8,655 nt of DNA from an uncultured Odoribacter sp. (lineage in GTDB: Bacteria > Bacteroidota > Bacteroidia > Bacteroidales > Marinifilaceae). The stretch is from NCBI GenBank assembly GCA_934725835.1, contig CAKVCR010000110.1, forward strand, positions 1 to 8,655. The letters run 5' to 3'. Below, piece by piece: positions 7,143 through 8,655 of this stretch. A model generated the notes under the pieces. The model made no database searches, had not been told where the DNA came from, and saw only the letters and a program-made list of their open reading frames with translations. The stretch's first letter is position 1. Every line of letters starts with the position of its first letter. Position numbers and translations under genes: made by a program.

Positions 7143-7893
7143 ACACAAGCGGATGCTTTTTGAAATCCCACGAAGTTTCAAACGAATTATATTCTTCAAT
7201 AGACAATTGAACATTGTTATTTACTAATAAATCCACATTATCATTAATAGCAAAAATCACAGGAAACTTTGAAACCTCTCCTGATTGCGAATTTATAGTC
7301 GGATTCGATTGTCCAAAAATGTACTTAAAAACCAATGAATTCATTAACCCAAGAATATAGTTAGTTCTACTTCCTAAATCAAAAATACAGCACCCTCCAT
7401 TATCAAAAATATATCCACGCCCAAATTTTCTCAAGCTGAAATCTCCACTTGCCACTGTCGACCATGTCAACCCTGGTTTCATAAAATATTGATAGTTGGC
7501 TATCACTGCAGTCTTAATAGCTCGGATAGCAGCCGCATCATCATACCAATCTATTAGATATTCGTTATAGCCATACCACTTTCTATATCCACCACCCTTG
7601 TTGTAGGGGAACCATCTCTTTGATTTTGTATCTTCTCGAATTATTTCTGTACAACCAAAGTTTACTTTATATATATTTATTTCAAACCAAAGCCGTAGAA
7701 AACGATTATTGTCCGATGTTGAATTGCCTTTTCTGGGCGCAGCAATTTCTCCTAACGGCTTGCCCATTTCATAACACAAAAGTATCGTGTTATCCACCCA
7801 ATACGTAATCGGGCTGCCGGGAATTTTAGAGAAATTCTCTGCCTGCGATATGTACATAATCTTGTTTTGTTTTTCTGCTGTTGCAGTATTCAT
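7141..7893 (-). CDS. Free-standing PglX target-recognition domain, copy 2
   Basis: A 250-residue protein paralogous to copy 1 over its full length. Motifs are IPGSPITYW (24-32), STSDNNRFLRLWFE (58-71), RWFPYNKGGGYRKWYG (93-108), GLTWSTVASGDFSLR (141-155), YILGLMNS (179-186), NPTINSQSGEVSKFPV (197-212) and the terminal SFETSWDFKKHPLV (237-250). It has no methyltransferase core and no PglX C-terminal domain. The ATG at 7893 follows an AGGAGG SD, and about 20 residues precede the domain, so it looks independently translated rather than a broken tail. It begins 33 bases after copy 1 and ends 7 bases before copy 3 starts. Between the conserved boxes the residues differ strongly from copies 1 and 3, as expected if each reads a different DNA sequence. 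Likely role (inference): an alternative specificity subunit or recombination donor for PglX. Confidence 0.85.
   Translation of the reverse strand: MNTATAEKQNKIMYISQAENFSKIPGSPITYWVDNTILLCYEMGKPLGEIAAPRKGNSTSDNNRFLRLWFEINIYKVNFGCTEIIREDTKSKRWFPYNKGGGYRKWYGYNEYLIDWYDDAAAIRAIKTAVIANYQYFMKPGLTWSTVASGDFSLRKFGRGYIFDNGGCCIFDLGSRTNYILGLMNSLVFKYIFGQSNPTINSQSGEVSKFPVIFAINDNVDLLVNNNVQLSIEEYNSFETSWDFKKHPLV
7148..7187 (-). repeat. TRD-end direct repeat, copy 2
   Basis: These bases encode the SFETSWDFKKHPL end of TRD copy 2. By manual count they match copy 3's repeat (6439-6478) at 36 of 40 positions, much closer than the bodies of the two domains. This is compatible with homologous exchange or gene conversion at the module boundary. 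Confidence 0.8.
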
Positions 7894-7897
7894 ATAT

Positions 7898-7903
7898 CCT
7901 CCT
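7898..7903 (-). promoter_or_regulatory. Strong ribosome binding site for TRD copy 2
   Basis: AGGAGG lies 4 bases upstream of the ATG at 7893, in the 33-base gap after copy 1. It is a full consensus site and the main evidence that copy 2 is translated as a separate polypeptide. Confidence 0.8.
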
Positions 7904-7904
7904 A

Positions 7905-7924
7905 TGCAGGAAGATACTCCTGCA
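7905..7924 (-). promoter_or_regulatory. Small hairpin between TRD copies 1 and 2
   Basis: TGCAGGA and TCCTGCA form a perfect 7-base inverted repeat with a 6-base loop. It fills most of the 33-base gap, one base upstream of the AGGAGG of copy 2. There is no U-tract after it, so it is not an intrinsic terminator; it could tune initiation of copy 2 or protect an mRNA end. Function is inferred from position only. Confidence 0.45.
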
Positions 7925-7926
7925 AA

Positions 7927-8655
7927 TTAGACTAGCGGATGCTTCTTAAAGTCCCACGACTCCTCAAAAGAATCCCATTCTTTTTTTGCAATTCTAATAT
8001 TTTCTTCGGTTTTTACTTCTATTAGTTCTCGGTCACCATCATCTATTACAATCGGTAAATTAGAAACCTCTCCAATATTGTAATGTAATGTTGGTGCAAT
8101 AATGGACAGTAATTCATTTGCCACATTGGAATTAAGCAACCCTATTATGTAAAAAACTTCACTATCCAGTCCAAACATGCAAGGTCCCGCAACATCGTGC
8201 ACAAACCCACATTTATTATATCTCACTGAAAACTTTCCAGATGTTAGGTCTGTCCAAGTAAGGCTTTCCATAAAATAATAATTAGGATTTCTAATAATAG
8301 CTTTTTTGTCGCGTTGTAAATCTTTTCCATTCTCTTTATAATTCACGATATAGCTATTATTACCAAACCACTTACGGAACTCACCACCTTTATTTATGGG
8401 GAACCATTTCTTACCATAAAAAGCCGCTTGTATAGAATCCGTTGCATCGAATTGAATGTTTTTATAGCTTGGTTCAAACCAAAGTCTTAAATATTTTTCA
8501 TTATCACCTGTTGATAGTCCTTTTCTTGCTTGTGCGACACTGCTAAGCGTCTTGCACGCCCTAAATAAATCAGCATATATCTCACTTATCCAATAAGCAA
8601 CCGGACTTCCGGGAATGGAAATAAACTTTGCGGCGTTAGCTACAAAGCGTACCCC
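7927..8655 (-). CDS. pglX: PglX target-recognition segment, copy 1 (5' end outside window; possibly the 3' end of the pglX methyltransferase gene)
   Basis: The frame is open from the window edge to the TAA at 7929-7927, giving 242 visible residues. A GTG at 8346 lies in mid-domain and is not the true start. The visible protein matches the specificity portion of type 1 BREX PglX, the adenine-N6 methyltransferase that marks host DNA. Motifs in order are IPGSPVAYW (about visible residues 13-21), STGDNEKYLRLWFE, KWFPINKGGEFRKWFG, YYFMESLTW, GLLNS and the terminal SFEESWDFKKHPLV. No methyltransferase motif (such as NPPY) is in view; it would lie upstream. In canonical PglX the chain continues past the HPL motif into a C-terminal domain of about 300 residues. 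Here it stops exactly there, and that domain is a separate gene at 5596-4661. Whether this copy is fused to the methyltransferase core or is a free-standing TRD cannot be decided from the window. Family assignment is from recalled PglX sequence features. Confidence 0.85.
   Translation of the reverse strand, partial: GVRFVANAAKFISIPGSPVAYWISEIYADLFRACKTLSSVAQARKGLSTGDNEKYLRLWFEPSYKNIQFDATDSIQAAFYGKKWFPINKGGEFRKWFGNNSYIVNYKENGKDLQRDKKAIIRNPNYYFMESLTWTDLTSGKFSVRYNKCGFVHDVAGPCMFGLDSEVFYIIGLLNSNVANELLSIIAPTLHYNIGEVSNLPIVIDDGDRELIEVKTEENIRIAKKEWDSFEESWDFKKHPLV
7934..7973 (-). repeat. TRD-end direct repeat, copy 1
   Basis: These 40 bases encode the SFEESWDFKKHPL end of TRD copy 1. They match the corresponding 40 bases of copy 3 (6439-6478) at 30 positions by manual count. 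Differences are a mix of silent and conservative changes, so the repeat reflects conserved coding rather than a very recent exchange. Confidence 0.75.

Larger units (their letters stand above)
4661..8655 (-). other. Split, multi-specificity pglX region
   Basis: This span corresponds to the TRD and C-terminal parts of one pglX gene but is divided into five reading frames: three tandem TRD paralogues, a HEPN-like gene and the C-terminal domain. The breaks coincide with the same two domain boundaries each time: 10-28 residues before the IPGSP box, and just after the HPLV motif. All frames share one strand, with gaps of 33, 7, 10 and 0 bases. The arrangement is read directly from the sequence. 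That it produces alternative PglX specificities is inference. Confidence 0.75.

Noticed and set aside
7134..7214. N-terminal extension of TRD copy 3 to the ATG at 7214
   Set aside because: The extra 27 residues are the alternate frame of the conserved end of copy 2, and no SD supports that start, whereas the ATG at 7133 has one.
6451..7227. Repeated plus-strand peptide FEIPRSFKRI in short frames at 6318-6551 and 7003-7227
   Set aside because: It is the antisense reading of the SFETSWDFKKHPL direct repeats and not a separate peptide family.
7981..7987. Run of seven A (minus strand) near the end of TRD copy 1 as a frameshift or phase-variation tract
   Set aside because: Seven bases is short for slippage, and the -1 frame meets a stop within a few codons, so no useful alternative product results.
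4661..8655. pglX as a simple pseudogene broken by nonsense or frameshift mutations
   Set aside because: The stops fall at the same domain boundary in three paralogues, complete frames have good SDs and starts, motifs are intact, and a full unrelated gene sits between the parts. Decay cannot be excluded without the upstream sequence, but it explains these facts poorly.
6432..8655. Invertible shufflon or recombinase-driven phase variation of the TRDs
   Set aside because: All copies are in the same orientation. I found no inverted recombination sites flanking them and no recombinase gene in the window. A recombinase outside the window remains possible.

Overview
The window is a dense, AT-rich block from a bacterial chromosome or large mobile island. 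Every supported gene lies on the minus strand, with gaps of 0 to 33 bases and purine-rich Shine-Dalgarno (SD) sites, so it reads as one polycistronic operon running from base 8655 down to base 1. The base composition, strong GGAG-type SDs and closely related BREX protein signatures suggest a low-GC anaerobe (Clostridia or Negativicutes are my first guess), but nothing here fixes the taxon.

The operon is the 3' half of a type 1 BREX phage-defence locus. Canonical type 1 order is brxA-brxB-brxC-pglX-pglZ-brxL. Here pglZ (4651-2123) and brxL (2110-92) are intact and ordinary. The brxA, brxB, brxC genes and the methyltransferase (catalytic) part of pglX would be expected to the right of the window and are not visible.

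The pglX region (8655-4661) is far from ordinary. Canonical PglX is one protein of about 1200 residues: an N-terminal adenine methyltransferase core, a target-recognition (TRD) segment, and a C-terminal domain. Here the TRD segment occurs three times in tandem as diverged paralogues: 8655-7927 (open at the window edge), 7893-7141 and 7133-6432. All three stop at the same conserved boundary, a SWDFKKHPLV-like motif. The two complete copies have their own start codons and SDs. The C-terminal domain of PglX is a separate gene (5596-4661). An unrelated gene (6421-5597) sits between the last TRD and the C-terminal domain. It encodes a 274-residue protein with a HEPN-type RNase motif (R80-D-x4-H86). 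PglX has therefore been broken at domain boundaries into modules, with alternative specificity modules and an extra, possibly toxic, RNase-like component inside the gene.

My working model is that a methyltransferase core, a choice of TRD polypeptides and a shared C-terminal domain assemble into alternative PglX enzymes of different sequence specificity. PglZ and BrxL would act with them in host DNA methylation and phage exclusion, and the HEPN protein may be a back-up abortive-infection effector. The alternatives are that the extra TRDs are a recombination reservoir, or that the locus is decaying; the sequence argues against simple decay. Left of brxL (1-91) there may be the first codons of one more gene. 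No tRNA, rRNA, CRISPR, insertion sequence, recombinase or convincing terminator is seen, and no gene-free stretch exceeds 100 bases.
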